This document shows positions 6,464-6,630 of a DNA stretch of 6,630 bases, in pieces. Location: assembly GCA_004556565.1 (NCBI GenBank), contig SFGN01000105.1:1-6630 (forward strand). The letters are read 5' to 3'. How positions within the stretch are numbered: position 1 is the first letter of the stretch; every line of letters begins with the position of its first letter. The position numbers and the translations under genes were made by a program. A model generated the notes under the pieces. The model did not search any database. It worked only from the letters and a program-made list of their open reading frames with translations, and was not told the origin of the DNA. Source of the stretch: Lachnospiraceae bacterium (lineage in GTDB: Bacteria; Bacillota_A; Clostridia; Lachnospirales; Lachnospiraceae).

Positions 6464-6526
6464 AAGTAGAAGCGCATTGTTCCTAAGCTTGAAGAAATCC
6501 TGCCGTTGTGTGAACGGCTGAAATGA
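6464..6526 (+). pseudogene. Degenerate hsdS 3'-end remnant
   Basis: Read in the frame that ends at the TGA 6524-6526, this gives K-stop-K-RIVPKLEEILPLCERLK, against E-Q-K-RIVAKLEEILPLCERLK at the end of the intact HsdS. The Gln codon has become TAG (6467-6469) and one Ala is now Pro. There is no start codon or TRD, so it cannot make a working protein. Its first part (CGCATTGTTNCTAAG) is closer to the central repeat of hsdS than to the intact tail, while the rest matches the tail, so it looks like the end of a different hsdS allele and not a fresh tandem copy. It sits directly before the zinc-ribbon gene and supplies that gene's ribosome site. Confidence 0.9.
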
Positions 6527-6529
6527 GGT
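6470..6529 (+). repeat. Direct repeat of hsdS 3' end, copy B (scar)
   Basis: This is the partner of 5945-6004, with 54 of 60 bases identical and no gaps. The longest exact block is AAGCTTGAAGAAATCCTGCCG, split by single changes from TGTGTGAACGG and TGAAATGAGGT. Recombination between the two copies would remove 525 bases, including the HEPN-like gene, and leave hsdS intact and joined straight to the zinc-ribbon gene. Confidence 0.92.
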
Positions 6530-6535
6530 GATTTA

Positions 6536-6630
6536 ATGAAAAATTTGGATCGTAAAGTCACGCTGCTATGTCCTCTTTGCGGTAATGATCAGTTTTCATC
6601 ATTGGACGAAGAGTTTGAAGATCTTCTTCA
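6536..6630 (+). CDS. Zinc-ribbon-like protein, 5' part only
   Basis: The frame opens with ATG at 6536 and runs off the window after 31 codons, beginning MKNLDRKVTLLCPLCGNDQF. C12-P-L-C15-G is one knuckle of a zinc ribbon; a second Cys pair would be expected beyond the window edge. An acidic stretch follows (DEEFEDLL). GAGGTG (6525-6530), inside the hsdS scar, lies five bases before the ATG. Small proteins of this look are, to my memory, often found next to type I R-M genes in Firmicutes, but I know of no proven function. It is probably the last or near-last member of the operon and may originally have followed hsdS directly. Confidence 0.75.
   Translation, partial: MKNLDRKVTLLCPLCGNDQFSSLDEEFEDLL

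Overview
The window holds a type I restriction-modification (R-M) locus read entirely on the + strand, with a recombinase remnant at the left edge and accessory genes at the right edge. The strong AGGAGG-type ribosome sites, ATGA-type stop/start overlaps, a small Cro/C1-type regulator and the style of the Hsd proteins suggest a Firmicute, most likely a gut-type Clostridia (Lachnospiraceae/Oscillospiraceae-like). The species cannot be fixed from this sequence alone.

Left edge (1-383): the tail of a serine recombinase reading frame that loses family similarity within its catalytic domain and stops at 145. A gene-free stretch of about 240 bases follows. It contains a long hairpin (166-207) and a good sigma-A promoter with an extended -10 (354-382).

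Core (420-6001): a small XRE-family DNA-binding protein (420-623), then hsdR (658-3000), hsdM (3003-4523) and hsdS (4520-6001). Gaps are 34 nt and 2 nt, and hsdM/hsdS overlap by 4 nt, so this looks like one operon. HsdR has the N-terminal PD-(D/E)xK nuclease, the SF2 helicase motifs and a compact 780-residue build with a Gly-rich linker before an EcoEI-R-like C-terminal domain, which points to the type IB (EcoAI/EcoEI) group. HsdM has intact DxACGTGGF and NPPY motifs. HsdS has two target-recognition domains (TRDs) separated by internally repeated conserved segments. All three subunits look intact, so the system is predicted to be functional.

Right edge (6011-6630): a 149-residue protein with an R-N-x3-H motif, the signature of HEPN-superfamily proteins that are often RNases. 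A 60-base degenerate second copy of the hsdS 3' end follows, then the start of a CPLC zinc-ribbon protein. The two hsdS tails, including the next gene's start codon, are exactly 525 bases apart. The HEPN-like gene therefore sits as a cassette between a complete hsdS and the scar of another hsdS allele. The simplest reading is that recombination between hsdS alleles brought in a new hsdS 3' part plus its downstream passenger gene, in front of an ancestral hsdS-to-zinc-ribbon junction.

How the parts may work together: HsdS chooses the DNA target, HsdM methylates it, and HsdR cuts unmodified DNA after translocation. The XRE protein may control the operon. The HEPN-like protein is a candidate second line of defence, by analogy with anticodon nucleases such as PrrC that lie in hsd loci. 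That last role is inference from the motif and the neighbourhood.
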